Shown: positions 52,390 through 61,967, counted from the stretch's first letter. The stretch is DNA of 64,000 nucleotides from Myxococcaceae bacterium (GCA_019694575.1 JAIBBR010000012.1:1-64000); one strand, 5' to 3'. Numbers and translations: made by a program. Notes: a model not told the origin generated them from the sequence alone.

Positions 52390-53965
52390 CGTGCCCCTCC
52401 GGCAGTGAAACCACGAATTCAGTGCCCGAGGCGGGGCTCGAGGTCACCGAGATGCTGCCTCCATGGGCGCTGATAATGGAATGCGCCGTCGACAAACCCA
52501 AGCCCGTTCCACCCGTGTGGGTGGTGTAAAAGGGCTCGAAGATTCGCCTCAAGTCGGTGGCCGGTATTTTGCCCGCTGAGTCCCACACGATAATTTGCGC
52601 TTTGCCGCCCTCGTCGCGCACCCGTACCCGCACCACGCCCCCCGCGCCCGCCGCCACCAACGCATTGCGAACCAGGTTGATCAGCACTTGCCGCAGCTGC
52701 GCTTCATCGGCCGTGGCCAGCACCGACGGGCCTTCATGCGCCAAGTCGACAGAACGCGCCAACGGGTCGGTGCGCAGCATTTCGAGCGTCTCTTCAACCA
52801 GCACGCGCAGATCAAAAGTGGCGAACACCGGCTCGGCCGGCCGCGAGAACCGCAAAAAATCTTCGACCAGCCGTGCCAGTCGGTCTGACTCGCGCACCAA
52901 AATGCCCGAGAGCCGTGACGAAGCGGCATCAGAGTGGGCTTCGTCAGCCAGCATTTGCGCCGCGCCTCGCATTGACGCCAACGGGTTGCGAATTTCATGC
53001 GCCAGCTGTGCCGAGAGCCGGCCCAACGACGCCAGGTGGTCAGCGGTGCGCAGCTGCTCTTCGACCTTGCGCAGACCGGTGAGGTCTTGAAACACCACCA
53101 ATGCGGCGCCGCCGGTGCCTTGCAGCGGCGTCACCGCCAAACCCAACACCTTGGTGCCTTGCGGCGTAGGCGTTGAGAGCTCCGCGCGCCGAGTGCTCGG
53201 CTTCACCTGGGTCACTCCCGGCAGAAGCTGCTCGATAGGCTCACCCGCCATCGGCCCTACCAACCCCAAAATCATTTCGGCTGCGGGGTTGACGAACGTA
53301 ATGCGCGTCGAGTCATCAAAGGTGATGAGCCCCGAAGGTATCGCCGCCACGATTTGGTCTTGCAGCGTGAGCAAGCGGCGAATGTGTGCGTCGCGCGCCA
53401 CCAAGCGCCCACCCGCGGCGGTCAATTCTTTGGCGAGGTAGCTGGCAAGTACTGCAATCACCACCTGCGCCAGTGAGTTCACCGCCAAGGTGAAAATCAC
53501 CCGCGCCGAGCTGAAGGCAGGCACGCCGCTGGCCACCACCACCACCGCGAACGCAATCGACGACACCGCCGCGGCCGCCAATGCGCCGCGCTGCTGCAGC
53601 AAAATGGCGCCCGCCACCACCGCCACTGAATAGGTGAAGGTGAACGGTGACTCGATGCCACCGGTGACGAACACCACGCACGAAGCCAACACCACGTCGC
53701 CCAAGAGCTGGCCGTACGCCGCGCCGCTGCCCGCCCAACCGCTGCGCAGCGAAAAGCCGTAGACCAAGGTCATCGCGTACACCACGCCGATGAGCACGAA
53801 AGCAGCCGGGGCTTCGCTTTGAACACCGGCCTGCAGCGTGGCCGAATAACGCGCCGCTACCACCAGCAGCAGCACACTGTTGCTGACGGTGCGAAAGACC
53901 GCCAGCCACGTGAGCTTGGTTCGCAGGTCGCCAGAAAGGCTGGGCGCGGTCTCGGCGCGCGTCAC
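52367..53965 (-). CDS. pilS: Sensor histidine kinase PilS
   Basis: 532 residues from GTG 53965. About six membrane helices fill residues 20-175, then a PAS domain (IVAAIPSGLITFDDSTRITFVNPAAEMILG), the H box with His323 (SAQLAHEIRNPLASMRGAAQML) and an HATPase domain (NLVRNALVAAGAGG, GGTGLGLSTAHSIISAHGGSI). This layout matches PilS, which senses membrane pilin in other species and acts on PilR. It starts three bases after the pilC stop. Confidence 0.95.
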   Translation of the reverse strand: MTRAETAPSLSGDLRTKLTWLAVFRTVSNSVLLLVVAARYSATLQAGVQSEAPAAFVLIGVVYAMTLVYGFSLRSGWAGSGAAYGQLLGDVVLASCVVFVTGGIESPFTFTYSVAVVAGAILLQQRGALAAAAVSSIAFAVVVVASGVPAFSSARVIFTLAVNSLAQVVIAVLASYLAKELTAAGGRLVARDAHIRRLLTLQDQIVAAIPSGLITFDDSTRITFVNPAAEMILGLVGPMAGEPIEQLLPGVTQVKPSTRRAELSTPTPQGTKVLGLAVTPLQGTGGAALVVFQDLTGLRKVEEQLRTADHLASLGRLSAQLAHEIRNPLASMRGAAQMLADEAHSDAASSRLSGILVRESDRLARLVEDFLRFSRPAEPVFATFDLRVLVEETLEMLRTDPLARSVDLAHEGPSVLATADEAQLRQVLINLVRNALVAAGAGGVVRVRVRDEGGKAQIIVWDSAGKIPATDLRRIFEPFYTTHTGGTGLGLSTAHSIISAHGGSISVTSSPASGTEFVVSLPEGHVARTDRR

Positions 53966-53968
53966 GAC

Positions 53969-55228
53969 TTATTTGATCGCGCTGGCGATAGAGAAAATGG
54001 GCAAGTACATGGCGACCAAGAAGCCACCCACCATGCCGCCCAAGAAGACCATCATCACCGGTTCAATCATCGACGTCAGCGAACCCACCGCGGCGTCGAC
54101 TTCGTCGTCGTAAAAGTCGGCGATTTTGCCAAGCATTTGGTCCATCGCGCCGGTCGCTTCACCGACGCCGATCATCTGCACCACCATCGCGGGGAACACC
54201 TTGGTCTCGAGCAGCGGGCCGGCAATGTTTTTGCCTTCAGCGATTTTGCTGCGAACGTAATAAATGCCCTTTTCGATGGAGCGGTTGCCGGCGGTCTTGG
54301 CGGTCACATCGAGCGCGTCGAGAATGGGCACACCCGAGCTGATCATCGTGCCCAGCGTACGGGTGAAGCGGGCCACCGCGAACTTGCGAATCAAGGGGCC
54401 AAACATTGGCGTCTTGAGAACGAAAGCGTCCCACAGCTCACGCCCTTTGGGGTTTCGGTAGAAAGAAATAAACCCCACGACGATGGCAATGACGCCCGCA
54501 ATGAGGTGCAAAATGTATTTCTGCAGCCATTCAGAAGCGTCGACCACCACCTGGGTGGGGCCCGGCAACGCAGAACCAAAGTCAGCGAACATCTTGGCGA
54601 ACACCGGCGTCACTTTGAGCAACAGCAGCGCGGTCACGCCAAACGCCACGCAAAGCACGATGCCCGGGTACACCATCGCACCCTTCACCTTGCTCTTCAG
54701 CTTCTCGGCCTTTTCTTTGTAAATGGCCAAGCGGTTCAAAATCGTGTCCAAAATACCGCCCACTTCGCCGGCGGCGCACAGCTGCACGAAGAGCTCGTCG
54801 AAGACTTTGGGGTGATCTTTCAGCGCGTCAGAGAAAGTCGAACCGCCTTCGACTTTGCCTTTGATGGCGAAAATCACTTTCTTCAATGTGGGGTGCTCGG
54901 TCTGCGAACCCAAAATTTCCAAGCACTGCACCAGCGGCAAACCGGCGTCGATCATCGTCGCGAACTGCCGGGTAAAAATAAGGACGTCTTTCTGCGCCAC
55001 CCCGCTCATGCCGGGCAGCTGAATGTTCATGTCTAGCGCGCCCTTTTTCTTCACCTTGGTGGGCGTCAGGCCGAGCGACTTCAGGCGCGCGTCGACGGCG
55101 GTGGCGTCGCCCGCTTCCATCTCGCCCTTCTTCACTTCACCCGCTTTGGTCTTCGCCTCCCAAAGCCAAATTTGCTTGTCGCCCTTCGAGGCAGGGGTCT
55201 GCTTGGTAGCAGTTTGAGCGGTGGCCAT
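53969..55228 (-). CDS. pilC: Type IV pilus inner membrane platform protein PilC
   Basis: 419 residues. A cytoplasmic N-terminal segment (LWEAKTKAGEVKKGEMEAGD) is followed by two T2SSF domains, each with a helical cytoplasmic bundle and membrane helices (FTRQFATMIDAGLPLVQCLEILGSQ and FTRTLGTMISSGVPILDALDVTAKT). The paired GxPxxxxL signatures are typical. It is the platform rotated by PilB and PilT during extension and retraction. Complete and of normal length. Confidence 0.96.
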   Translation of the reverse strand: MATAQTATKQTPASKGDKQIWLWEAKTKAGEVKKGEMEAGDATAVDARLKSLGLTPTKVKKKGALDMNIQLPGMSGVAQKDVLIFTRQFATMIDAGLPLVQCLEILGSQTEHPTLKKVIFAIKGKVEGGSTFSDALKDHPKVFDELFVQLCAAGEVGGILDTILNRLAIYKEKAEKLKSKVKGAMVYPGIVLCVAFGVTALLLLKVTPVFAKMFADFGSALPGPTQVVVDASEWLQKYILHLIAGVIAIVVGFISFYRNPKGRELWDAFVLKTPMFGPLIRKFAVARFTRTLGTMISSGVPILDALDVTAKTAGNRSIEKGIYYVRSKIAEGKNIAGPLLETKVFPAMVVQMIGVGEATGAMDQMLGKIADFYDDEVDAAVGSLTSMIEPVMMVFLGGMVGGFLVAMYLPIFSIASAIK

Positions 55229-55337
55229 GCGTGAAGCTCCTTGCAGCTCTTTACGCCTAAAAAAGTGTCGCGGAGGTTTCGGAGTCTACAGCGAACGTTC
55301 AACTTTTCCATTTTGAGGGTGGCTGTCGCACCCTTGT

Positions 55338-56456
55338 CTACCCACGGCCGGCCGGTGGCGCGCGGTGGCCCGGCAATGCACCCGCTCCGCCACCACCACT
55401 GGCCAAGATGTTGCGCAGCTCTTCTGGGTCAGACGAGCGGGCAAAAGCTTCGTCTTGGCTGACGATACGTCGCTGTAGCAGTGCCGCGAGCGCTTGGTTG
55501 AAGGTCTGCATGCCAAACTTGGCCTGGCCCACCTGCATCGACGAATAAATCTGGTGCACTTTGTCTTCGCGAATCAGATTGCGAATGGCGGCGTTGGGAA
55601 TCATCACCTCGAGCGCGAGAATGCGGCCCGAGCCCGAAGCCTTGGCCAGTAACGCCTGCGACATGATGCCTTCGAGCACGAACGACAACTGCGCGCGCAC
55701 CTGTGGCTGTTGATACGGAGGAAACACGTCGAGAATGCGGTTGATGGTCTGCACCGCGCTGTTGGTATGCAACGTGGCAAAGGCAATATGGCCTGTTTCA
55801 GCAATCACCAGCGCTGACTCAATTGTTTCTAAGTCGCGCATTTCGCCGACCAGCACCACGTCGGGGTCTTGCCGCAAAATGTACTTGAGCGCGGTTTTGA
55901 ACGAGCGCGTGTCGGCGCCCACTTCGCGCTGGTTCACCAAGCAGTTTTTATGCGGGTGCAGGTATTCAATGGGGTCTTCGATCGTCATGATGTGCTCGTG
56001 ACGCTCGGTGTTCACCTTGTCGATAATCGACGCCAAGGTGGTCGACTTGCCTGACCCGGTGGGGCCCGTGACGAGCAACAACCCACGCGGCTTCTTCGAC
56101 AACTCAGAGACAATCGGCGGCAGGCCCAGCTCTTGAAAGGTCAAAATCTTAAAAGGAATGGTTCGAAAAGCACCCGCCACCGCGCCCCGCTGCATGAAAA
56201 TATTGGAGCGAAAGCGCGACAAACCCTTCACCCCGAACGACAAGTCGAGCTCGTTGTCTTCTTCGAACTTGTGCTTCTGCGCGTCAGTGAGAATCGAATA
56301 GCAAAGCTGCTTCGTTTCGACCGGCGTGAGCGGCGGTGTCTTCAGCTGCACCAATTCTCCGTCGATACGCAGCTGGGGCGGCGACCCGGTGGTGATGTGC
56401 AGATCGCTCGCGCCCTTCTCGACCATCGCCTTCAACAGCTGGTGCAGGTTGGCCAC
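55338..56456 (-). CDS. pilT: Type IV pilus retraction ATPase PilT
   Basis: 372 residues from GTG 56456. N-terminal PAS-like domain (ASDLHITTGSPPQLRIDGELV). The RecA-like motor has Walker A GPTGSGKSTT, Asp box (TIEDPIEYLH), Walker B VVLVGEMRDLETIESAL and His box (GHIAFATLHTNSAVQTINR). The C-terminal AIRNLIRE motif needed for retraction is intact (NAAIRNLIREDKVHQIYSSMQ). The tail after residue 350 is Gly/Ala/Pro-rich. Powers pilus retraction. Confidence 0.97.
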   Translation of the reverse strand: MANLHQLLKAMVEKGASDLHITTGSPPQLRIDGELVQLKTPPLTPVETKQLCYSILTDAQKHKFEEDNELDLSFGVKGLSRFRSNIFMQRGAVAGAFRTIPFKILTFQELGLPPIVSELSKKPRGLLLVTGPTGSGKSTTLASIIDKVNTERHEHIMTIEDPIEYLHPHKNCLVNQREVGADTRSFKTALKYILRQDPDVVLVGEMRDLETIESALVIAETGHIAFATLHTNSAVQTINRILDVFPPYQQPQVRAQLSFVLEGIMSQALLAKASGSGRILALEVMIPNAAIRNLIREDKVHQIYSSMQVGQAKFGMQTFNQALAALLQRRIVSQDEAFARSSDPEELRNILASGGGGAGALPGHRAPPAGRG

Positions 56457-56495
56457 GGGTGATTCCTTGAATGTTGGAGTGAAGAAAAGAAACCG

Positions 56496-58199
56496 TTACA
56501 TGCGGTCAGGCGCGGTATTGCCCACCGCTTCTTCAAGCGTGGTGCTGCCGCTCATCACCTTGTTGAGCGCCGACATGCGCAACGTCTGCATGCCGAGCCG
56601 AATTGCTTCTTGCTTCAACTCGGCGGTCGAAGCCCCGTTGATGACGAGCTCTTTCAAACCGTCCCAAAAGGGCATGACCTCGTACACGGCGACGCGGCCG
56701 CGGTAACCACGGTCGTTGCACTCGCGGCAACCGTTCTTTTCATAAGCAGTGAAAGTGCCGATTTTATCGGGAGGAATGCCACCGTCGATGTAGGCCTGCT
56801 CTTCCATGTTCGCGACCGGCTTCTTGCAGGCGTTACACAAGCGGCGACACAGACGTTGGGCAAGAATCAAGTTGAGCGAGGCGGTGACGAGAAACGGCTC
56901 GATGCCCATGTTGAGCAACCGGCTCACCGTGCCCGGGGCGTCGTTGGTGTGGAGCGTCGAGAGCACCATGTGGCCCGTCAGCGCGGCCTTGACCGCGATT
57001 TCGGCGGTTTCAAAGTCGCGAATCTCGCCGATCATGATGGTGTCAGGGTCTTGCCGCAAAAAGCTGCGCAGCGCCGAGGCGAAATTGAGCCCGATGTCTT
57101 CGTGCATTTGCACTTGGTTGATGCCAGCAAAGTTGAATTCGACCGGGTCTTCGGCAGTGCAGAGGTTCGAACCGACGTCGTTCAACGCCGAGAGCGCCGA
57201 GTACAGCGTGGTGGTTTTGCCAGAACCCGTGGGCCCGGTCACCAGCACCATGCCGTAGGGCCGGTCAATCTGCTCTTTGAACCACTTGAGCGGCTCGGCT
57301 TCGAAGCCCAGCTTGGTCATGTCGAGCTGCAAGTTCGACTTGTCGAGCAAGCGCAACACGACTTTTTCGCCGAATAGCGTGGGGCAAACGCTGACGCGAA
57401 AGTCCATTTCTTTGCCGCCACCCAACTTGATTTTGATACGGCCGTCTTGGGGCAGACGGCGTTCAGAAATGTCGAGCGACGCCATGATTTTCAAGCGCGA
57501 CGTAATGGCGTTGCGCAGCTTGATGGGCGGCTTCATCACTTCGTACATCACGCCGTCGATGCGAAACCGAACGCGAAAGTCTTTCTCGTAGGGCTCGACG
57601 TGAATGTCGGAGCACCCCTTGGCGATGGCGTCTTTCAGAATCAAGTTCACCAGCTTGATGACGGGCGCGTCGTCAGCTGCGCGCGCCATTTCTTCGATGT
57701 TCTCGGTCTCTTGCGACGAAACTTCGACGTCGTCGACGTCAACGGAGCCCACGATTTCTTCGAGGGTGGGCCCTTTCTCTGAGTAGTACTTGACCACCGC
57801 CTCGCGAATCGACGGTTCAGAGGCCACCACTGACTCGATGTTGTAGCCGGTCAAAAACTTCAGGTCGTCGACCGCGTAAATGTTCGAGGGGTCGGCCATG
57901 GCCACAATCAACGAAGGGCCGGCGCGGTTGACGGGTATCACCAAGTGCTTTTCGGCCACTTCTTTCGGCACCAGCTTGATGATTTCAGGGTCGATGTCGA
58001 AATCTTTCAGGTTGATTGCCGGCACGCCGTACTGCTTCGACAAAAAGTCAGTCAGCTTTGACTCTTCAATCGCTCCGGTTTTGATCAACGCGGCGCCGAT
58101 ACGCTCGCCCGTTTTCTGCTGTTGTTCCTGTGCCTTGCGCAGCTGTTGAACCGAAATCAGGTTTTCACGGACAAGCAGCTCACCCAAACGACCAGACAT
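56496..58199 (-). CDS. pilB: Type IV pilus extension ATPase PilB
   Basis: 567 residues. An N-terminal MshEN-type domain (GRLGELLVRENLISVQQLRKAQEQQ), which often binds c-di-GMP in this family, precedes the secretion ATPase core. Walker A is GPTGSGKTTTLYSAL, the Asp box follows, Walker B reads TIMIGEIRDFETAEIAVKAALTGH and the His box VLSTLHTNDAPGTVSRL. A zinc-binding cysteine set is present (CRRLCNACKK and NGCRECNDRGYRGR). Drives pilin polymerisation. First gene of the locus. Confidence 0.97.
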   Translation of the reverse strand: MSGRLGELLVRENLISVQQLRKAQEQQQKTGERIGAALIKTGAIEESKLTDFLSKQYGVPAINLKDFDIDPEIIKLVPKEVAEKHLVIPVNRAGPSLIVAMADPSNIYAVDDLKFLTGYNIESVVASEPSIREAVVKYYSEKGPTLEEIVGSVDVDDVEVSSQETENIEEMARAADDAPVIKLVNLILKDAIAKGCSDIHVEPYEKDFRVRFRIDGVMYEVMKPPIKLRNAITSRLKIMASLDISERRLPQDGRIKIKLGGGKEMDFRVSVCPTLFGEKVVLRLLDKSNLQLDMTKLGFEAEPLKWFKEQIDRPYGMVLVTGPTGSGKTTTLYSALSALNDVGSNLCTAEDPVEFNFAGINQVQMHEDIGLNFASALRSFLRQDPDTIMIGEIRDFETAEIAVKAALTGHMVLSTLHTNDAPGTVSRLLNMGIEPFLVTASLNLILAQRLCRRLCNACKKPVANMEEQAYIDGGIPPDKIGTFTAYEKNGCRECNDRGYRGRVAVYEVMPFWDGLKELVINGASTAELKQEAIRLGMQTLRMSALNKVMSGSTTLEEAVGNTAPDRM

Positions 58200-58243
58200 G
58201 AAGAGCGCCTCTTGGTTTCGCGGTTGGTGTTCGAAGCTGTTGA

Positions 58244-58272
58244 ATCCAAGCAGTGGCGATTTTTGAAGTCAA
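58244..58272 (-). promoter_or_regulatory. Possible promoter for the pilB operon
   Basis: Minus strand TTGACT (58272-58267) and TTGGAT (58249-58244), spacer 17 bases, in the 77-base gap between ribF and pilB. The -35 is good; the -10 is a weak match. Confidence 0.35.
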
Positions 58273-58276
58273 AGGT

Positions 58277-59200
58277 TCATCGCGTGCTTCGGGCGACAAT
58301 CGTTTTCGCGGTTTCGACGTCGCGTGCAATTTGCGCCGCCAATTCGGCCGCTGAACCGAAGCGTTGCTCGCCCCGCAGCCGCTCGAGAAACCGCACCCGC
58401 AGGCCCTTGCCATAGAGGTCTAAGCCTTCGAACAAATGCGCTTCGATGGTGACCGCTCCACCACCAAATGTAGGTTTCACACCGATGTTGGCGGCGCCGC
58501 CCCGCCACCCCGTTTCGCCTTGAACCCGCGCTTGCACCGCATAAACCCCGGGCGCTGGCTTGAGCTCATTGACGGTGTCGATGTTGGCCGTGGGAAAGCC
58601 AATGGTTCGCCCACGCCCCTGCCCCTTCACCACCACGCCGTCTAAATCGAAAGGGCGGCCCAGCAACGCCCACGCCGCGTCGACGCGCCCTTCTAAAATG
58701 TACTCGCGCACCTTCGTCGAAGAGACGACCACGCCATCGACAGTGACAAAGGGCACCACTTCAACCGAACCTCCGCGTTGCTCGGCGGCCGTTTTCAAAG
58801 TGGCCACCGTACCGGCGCGGCGGCTGCCATAGGTAAAATCTTCACCCACCACCGCTGCTTTTATGCCCAGCGCGTCGAAGAGCATGGCTTCGAACTGCGC
58901 GGGTGAAGTGGCGGCAAAGGGCAAGGTAAACGGGAGCAGGAGCAGCGCTTCAACCCCGTGCTCTGCCAGCAGCTCGACTTTGCGCGCCTGACTGGCGATC
59001 AACTTCGGGGCGAGCGCAGGCGAGAGCACTTTGCCCGGGTGAGGGTCAAAGCTCATCGCGGCTGGGCGGCCCAACGCCTTGGCGCGGCCAATCAGCGCCT
59101 GGTGACCCAGGTGCACGCCGTCGAAGTTACCCAAGCAAAGCGCGGCGCCCTGAAACTCTCGCGAAGCGACGGCGGTTGCATAAACGCTATGGAGCTTCAT
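58277..59200 (-). CDS. ribF: Bifunctional riboflavin kinase/FAD synthetase
   Basis: 307 residues. The N-terminal adenylyltransferase domain has LCLGNFDGVHLGHQALI and the later FDALGIKAAVVGEDFTYGSRRAG. The C-terminal flavokinase domain has GQGRGRTIGFPTANID and GVYAVQARV. It makes FMN from riboflavin and then FAD. Length and domain order are standard. Divergent from trmB with 34 bases between starts, and upstream of pilB on the same strand. Confidence 0.96.
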   Translation of the reverse strand: MKLHSVYATAVASREFQGAALCLGNFDGVHLGHQALIGRAKALGRPAAMSFDPHPGKVLSPALAPKLIASQARKVELLAEHGVEALLLLPFTLPFAATSPAQFEAMLFDALGIKAAVVGEDFTYGSRRAGTVATLKTAAEQRGGSVEVVPFVTVDGVVVSSTKVREYILEGRVDAAWALLGRPFDLDGVVVKGQGRGRTIGFPTANIDTVNELKPAPGVYAVQARVQGETGWRGGAANIGVKPTFGGGAVTIEAHLFEGLDLYGKGLRVRFLERLRGEQRFGSAAELAAQIARDVETAKTIVARSTR

Positions 59201-59234
59201 CGCGGTTTAGGTATAGCCCGCTTTCATCATTTCC

Positions 59235-59864
59235 ATGTCACGCTTTCCCTTGCGGCCCGTGGCGGCCGGCGCAGAATTCTTGGGCCTCAAAGAGCCTCCC
59301 CATTGGGACACGGCTTTCGGTTCGTCTGGCCCCCTCGAGCTTGAAATTGGCTGCGGCGCAGGCGGTTTTGCGCTCGAGTACTGCAGGCGAAACCCACACG
59401 TTCGCTACATTGCCTTCGAATGGCGAAAAAAGTTCGCCCGTGAAGTAGCCCACCGGGCGCAGGTGCGCGGGCTCACCAACCTCAAGGTCATTGAGGGCGA
59501 CGCCAAGCTCGAAGTGCCACGGCTGTTTCTGCCCGGCTCGTTGGCTGTCATTCACCTGCAATTCCCCGACCCCTGGTGGAAGCGCGCCCACTTCAAGCGC
59601 GCCATCGTGCACCAAGACTTCGCCCGCTTCTTGCTCACGCTGTTGACACCCGGTGGCCTGTTCGACATGCGCACCGACGTTGAAGACCGGGCGCACCAAA
59701 TGCTGAGCATTCTCGAAGCAGTGGGTTTTCATAACGCCTTGGGCAAAGGCGTCTTTCACCCCGCTCTGCCAGAAGAGGTGCCCTCGACACGGGAGCGGCG
59801 ATATCTTGACACCGGCCAGCCCGTGTACCGGGCGCGCCTGACGCGGCCGGGTCAAGAGCAATAG
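59235..59864 (+). CDS. trmB: tRNA (guanine-N7-)-methyltransferase
   Basis: 209 residues. The SAM-binding loop is LEIGCGAGGFALEYCRRNP. The TrmB signature follows as IHLQFPDPWWKRAHFKRAIV, with the substrate-binding Asp and Lys, and the RTDVEDRAHQML block. It methylates G46 in the variable loop of tRNAs. N-terminus is short but complete. It starts 34 bases from the divergent ribF. Confidence 0.94.
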   Translation: MSRFPLRPVAAGAEFLGLKEPPHWDTAFGSSGPLELEIGCGAGGFALEYCRRNPHVRYIAFEWRKKFAREVAHRAQVRGLTNLKVIEGDAKLEVPRLFLPGSLAVIHLQFPDPWWKRAHFKRAIVHQDFARFLLTLLTPGGLFDMRTDVEDRAHQMLSILEAVGFHNALGKGVFHPALPEEVPSTRERRYLDTGQPVYRARLTRPGQEQ

Positions 59865-59874
59865 AAAGAACACC

Positions 59875-60312
59875 ATGCGTCGCTTTGAAGTTACAGCGCG
59901 GTATCTGATCAGTGGCTGCCTGGCGTTATTCGCTCAGAGCTGCAAGCCCGATAAATGGGCCACCCCCGAACGCAGCTACGACACCTTCGTCACAGCACTT
60001 AAGAAGTCTGACCAGGCCATTGCCTGGGAAGGGTTGTCAAAAGCATCGCGGGCCGCTATTGAAAAAGACGTCTCAGCAGCCAAGGCCGTGGCTGGAGACA
60101 TACTCAAAGCCGATGGGGCAGCGTGGGTAATGTCGAGCGGTAAACGCGCGACAGGCGCTGAGCAAGTACGCGTGGTGGAACGTGACGCGTCACATGCGAT
60201 ACTTGAAGTCAAGGGAAAGGGCGTTACGTTCCGCGAGCAACTCGTCTTTGAAGACGGCCAATGGAAGTTAGATCTGACTTCTCGTTTGACACCTGACCCA
60301 AAACAACCGTGA
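59875..60312 (+). CDS. Putative lipoprotein, NTF2-like
   Basis: 145 residues. An N-terminal hydrophobic signal ends at a lipobox-like FAQSC (Cys23). The remainder (TPERSYDTFVTALKKSDQAIAWEGLSKASRAAIEKD ... REQLVFEDGQWKLDLTSRL) reads like small bacterial lipoproteins of the NTF2/DUF4878 kind, with a helix-helix-strand order. Function unknown. It overlaps the next gene by four bases (GTGA) and follows trmB by ten. Confidence 0.75.
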   Translation: MRRFEVTARYLISGCLALFAQSCKPDKWATPERSYDTFVTALKKSDQAIAWEGLSKASRAAIEKDVSAAKAVAGDILKADGAAWVMSSGKRATGAEQVRVVERDASHAILEVKGKGVTFREQLVFEDGQWKLDLTSRLTPDPKQP

Positions 60313-61286
60313 CCGATCGACCCAAACCCAAACCACTTGCGCCACGTGTCGAAGTCGTTCGACGCCCCGCCGGCGCTCCTACGCCGCAAGCCAGCCCACG
60401 GCCCGGCCCTCCCCGGCCCACCGGTACTGTGCCTCGCCCGACGGGCAGCAGCACCTCACCCGTTCCCTCCCGGCGCCCCCCGATGCCCGGTGGCCGCCCA
60501 ATGGGTCGCCCCTCAGGCCCGCGCACGCCTCCCACCACCGCGATGATCGACGACTTGGCGCGTCGAGAACGGGTGCCAGCGCGCATCGCCAAAGGTGAGC
60601 TCGACGGCAAGATGAAGTGCCGCATTTGGAAGAAGCTGCATGGCGAAGAAGCCCGTCGCTTCGACAAGGCGTACACTCTGATGGAAAAGCACCAGGAGCT
60701 CTCGCTCGCCGACGCGTTCGGCGTGGTGCAGAGCGGCTTGCCGGTCGATCAGTTCATGCAGCGCCGGGCGCGGGTAAAGAAAAAAGAAGAAGTGAAGAAG
60801 GCGCGCGGCGAAGTGGCCGGTGACGCAGTCGACGCGTTGCTCAATGGTTGGCTGGCCGCTAACACCGAATTAATGGTGGTGCTCGCTGAACGCACCGCGC
60901 TCGATAACTTGAAGAGCGTCGAGCGCGTCTCGTTTGTCTTCGAGAAAATGGGGCAGACCGAGAAGCTTCAGGTGGTGGCGCTCACCAAACAGGCCCTGTG
61001 GGAAGCGAAAGGCAATTCGTTTGAACGCGACCCCAAGCTGACGCAAACACCGGCTCCGGTGACGCGCCAACCCGCGCGGCGGCCGTACAGCGACCCCCGC
61101 CCTTTTCTCGAATGGGTGGGCAAAACAATCACCATTACACTGCGCAACGGGCTGATTCTCGACTTGCCGCTGCTCGGTGTGGGCCCGTTCGACTTGTTGT
61201 TGGGCACGAAAGAAAACGAAATTTTCGTGCCGCTGCACGCCGTAGCGAAATGGCTGCAGGGCTTGGCGGTAGGGGCCCCTTCGTAG
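60309..61286 (+). CDS. Hypothetical protein with Pro-rich N-terminus and possible Sm-like C-terminus
   Basis: 325 residues from GTG 60309. Residues 1-75 are Pro/Arg-rich and disordered. Residues 80-235 are helical and strongly basic in part (IAKGELDGKMKCRIWKKL, RRARVKKKEEVKKARGE). Residues 270-317 (TITITLRNGLILDLPLLGVG then FDLLLGTKENEIFVPLHAVAKWL) follow the strand pattern of an Sm/Hfq-like fold: a strand with a conserved-looking N-G turn, a bent strand with FDxLL, then V/F-PLHAV like Hfq KHAIS. RNA binding is inferred, not shown. No known gene name. Confidence 0.8.
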   Translation: MTDRPKPKPLAPRVEVVRRPAGAPTPQASPRPGPPRPTGTVPRPTGSSTSPVPSRRPPMPGGRPMGRPSGPRTPPTTAMIDDLARRERVPARIAKGELDGKMKCRIWKKLHGEEARRFDKAYTLMEKHQELSLADAFGVVQSGLPVDQFMQRRARVKKKEEVKKARGEVAGDAVDALLNGWLAANTELMVVLAERTALDNLKSVERVSFVFEKMGQTEKLQVVALTKQALWEAKGNSFERDPKLTQTPAPVTRQPARRPYSDPRPFLEWVGKTITITLRNGLILDLPLLGVGPFDLLLGTKENEIFVPLHAVAKWLQGLAVGAPS

Positions 61287-61298
61287 TTTGAAGCGCAC

Positions 61299-61934
61299 AT
61301 GAACCTGAGCACCCTTCTCGTCGTCGGCGCCAACCTGCTTTTGTCGGCGCCTTTCCCCACCGAGGTGAAAACCGCGGCATCGCTCGAAGGTTTCGCACCT
61401 GCGCTCTGGCGCATCGAGCAGACGCTGAATAAAGATCTCGACGGCGACGCCATCGACGACGCGGCAGTGGTGTTGATCGAAGCGGCTGCCCCGCACAACC
61501 GCGCGCTGCTGGTGCTGTTGAAGCGACAAAACACCTGGGCGTTGGTGGCCAGCAGTCGTGACTTGCTGCAATGCGGTGATTGCGCCGGGGCCAAAGGGGG
61601 CGACGGCGCTCCGACCATGGCCCTCGACGAGCGGGTGCTGACCATCACCCAGACATTCGGCTCGCGGCCTTACGGCTCGTCGACGCACCGTTTTCGTCTC
61701 GACAAGAGCCGACACAGGCTCGAGCTGATTGGCCTCGACACCACTTCGGGCGATTCGTTGGTGGGCACCTCATCAAAAATATCGACCAACCTGCTCACCG
61801 GTGTGACGCGCTCGCAAATTGTGAGCTGCGCCGCGCCCTGCGACGAAGCCAAGCCGCAGCTCGAAATGAAGCGGTCCACCACGCGAAAGAAAGTGGCGCC
61901 ACTGCTCACTTTGGAACAAGTCAAAGGCAATTGA
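61299..61934 (+). CDS. Putative secreted protein with a calcium-loop-like motif
   Basis: 211 residues. A signal-like N-terminus (MNLSTLLVVGANLLLSA) precedes a region containing DLDGDAIDDAAVVL (about residues 46-59), which resembles the DxDGDGxxD loop of FG-GAP/VCBS or dockerin-type calcium sites. Two Cys pairs follow (CGDC, CAAPC). No clear family. It starts 12 bases after the preceding gene, so the four genes from trmB may be one operon. Confidence 0.72.
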   Translation: MNLSTLLVVGANLLLSAPFPTEVKTAASLEGFAPALWRIEQTLNKDLDGDAIDDAAVVLIEAAAPHNRALLVLLKRQNTWALVASSRDLLQCGDCAGAKGGDGAPTMALDERVLTITQTFGSRPYGSSTHRFRLDKSRHRLELIGLDTTSGDSLVGTSSKISTNLLTGVTRSQIVSCAAPCDEAKPQLEMKRSTTRKKVAPLLTLEQVKGN

Positions 61935-61967
61935 CCGGTTCGACCTTGGCACCCCGACTCACGGGCC

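Noticed and set aside
53819-55036. 405-codon open frame on the plus strand
   Set aside because: It is antisense to pilC and the start of pilS. The protein is low-complexity His/Arg/Gln-rich without any motif.
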